Origin: JAAXGI01 sp963579625
GTDB taxonomy: Bacteria > Gemmatimonadota > Gemmatimonadetes > Longimicrobiales > Gaopeijiaceae
Assembly (NCBI GenBank): GCA_963579625.1
Contig: CAUZHN010000105.1
Span: 1-7,186 of the forward strand
Reading direction: 5' to 3'
DNA length: 7,186 nucleotides
Position numbers and translations under genes: made by a program. Shown piece by piece: positions 6,438 through 7,186 of this stretch (position 1 is its first letter; each line of letters begins with the position of its first letter). The notes beneath the pieces are model-generated. The model saw only the letters and a list, made by a program, of their open reading frames with translations. It was not told the DNA's origin and did not search any database.

Positions 6438-7186
6438 TCAACTCGTCTCAAGCAGCACAAGCAAGTCTCGCGCCTGCGCAACGATCTCGTGGGCTCGAGC
6501 CTCGCTCCGAGCCTCCGCGATGAGCCGAACGATCGGTTCTGTTCCTGAAGGCCGCAGGTGCAACCACTCTCCCCGCGAAGGCCAATCTAGGTGAAGCCCG
6601 TCCTCGGTGATGGCCTCCGCAGGAGGCAGACCCTCCGAGAGCGCCGCATATGCGTCTTCGATCTTCTCCCTTGGAAAACGGGCCTTCTCCTTTACGATCG
6701 TGTAGTTCGGCCAACGGTCTGCCGCCCCTCGCAGTCCGATGCCTTCATCCAACAGATGCTGGAGAATCAAGGCACATGCAAGGGACGCATCACGGGTCAG
6801 ATTCAGATCGGGAAGAATCACACCTCCATTTCCTTCCCCACCGATGACCGCACCCTCCCGACTCATCATTCGGGAGACGTTCACCTCACCCACGGGGGCC
6901 CGGATCAGACGGCTTCCACAATCTCGCACAACATCTGCTACGACTCTCGAAGTGGAGAGGTTCATCACCACGGGCCCCTTCCTACGTTGAAGCACCACAG
7001 CCGTACACAACGCGAGAGTCAGATCCTCGCCAAGGGGCTCCCCTTCCCCGTCGACAAGGGAGAGACGATCCACATCAGGATCCACAGCAAACCCTAGCTC
7101 GCTTCCAGATTCCCGAACCAGACTTCCGAGACCGCCGAGGTTCATTGCCGTCGGCTCCGGGTCGCGTGGGAAATATCCGTCGGGCT
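6438..7186 (-). CDS. glmM: Phosphoglucosamine mutase, archaeal-type phosphohexomutase (5' end off window)
   Basis: The enzyme belongs to the alpha-D-phosphohexomutase superfamily and probably interconverts glucosamine-6-phosphate and glucosamine-1-phosphate. The frame is open to the right edge. The 248 visible residues are roughly the C-terminal half of a family of about 450, and begin with a typical PDGYFPRDPEPTA stretch. The metal-binding loop DPDVDR is at visible residues 35-40. The sugar-specificity loop reads GEGNGG (116-121), the form seen in archaeal-type GlmM rather than the GEQSGH form of classical bacterial GlmM. The phosphate-binding loop RPSGTEP is at 211-217. The active-site serine lies off the window. 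The next gene, 44 bp on, is glmS, whose product is this enzyme's expected substrate. Phosphomannomutase or phosphoglucomutase activity is possible, as these subfamilies share all visible motifs except the sugar loop. Confidence 0.85.
   Translation of the reverse strand, partial: PDGYFPRDPEPTAMNLGGLGSLVRESGSELGFAVDPDVDRLSLVDGEGEPLGEDLTLALCTAVVLQRRKGPVVMNLSTSRVVADVVRDCGSRLIRAPVGEVNVSRMMSREGAVIGGEGNGGVILPDLNLTRDASLACALILQHLLDEGIGLRGAADRWPNYTIVKEKARFPREKIEDAYAALSEGLPPAEAITEDGLHLDWPSRGEWLHLRPSGTEPIVRLIAEARSEARAHEIVAQARDLLVLLETS

Overview
The window is a compact, GC-rich bacterial chromosome segment. All seven recognisable genes lie on the minus strand, so they are transcribed from the right edge to the left: a glmM-type phosphohexomutase (5' end off the window), glmS, dtd, maf, glpK, ccmE and ccmF (3' end off the window). 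There are no RNA genes, insertion sequences, CRISPR arrays or phage genes, and no gene-free stretch longer than 109 bases. The System I cytochrome c maturation genes (ccmE, ccmF) imply a Gram-negative-type respiring bacterium. The mutase carries a GEGNGG sugar loop, typical of 'archaeal-type' GlmM, which also occurs in several non-proteobacterial phyla. CcmE has Cys instead of the usual heme-binding His. Together these point away from enteric or ordinary proteobacterial lineages; a phylum such as Gemmatimonadota is a guess that the sequence alone cannot settle.

Right part (about 3486-7186): glmM-like, glmS, dtd and maf form a tight run. glmM-like and glmS are 44 bp apart; glmS/dtd and dtd/maf each overlap by 4 bp (ATGA and GTGA). 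GlmS makes glucosamine-6-phosphate and the mutase converts it to glucosamine-1-phosphate, two consecutive steps toward UDP-GlcNAc for peptidoglycan and lipopolysaccharide. Dtd clears D-aminoacyl-tRNAs, and Maf hydrolyses non-canonical or excess nucleoside triphosphates; both are quality-control enzymes.

Middle (1926-3446): a complete glycerol kinase gene, 39 bp after maf, with no glycerol facilitator or glycerol-3-phosphate dehydrogenase gene visible next to it.

Left part (1-1816): ccmE and ccmF, overlapping by 4 bp (GTGA), encode the periplasmic heme chaperone and the heme-lyase core. A 109-bp gap separates them from glpK and may hold their own promoter. The ccmABCD genes usually found upstream of ccmE are absent here.

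The best lead is the CxxxY heme-binding motif in CcmE, known from a minority variant of System I. I found no wholly new system; most of the window is recognisable housekeeping content in a somewhat unusual order.
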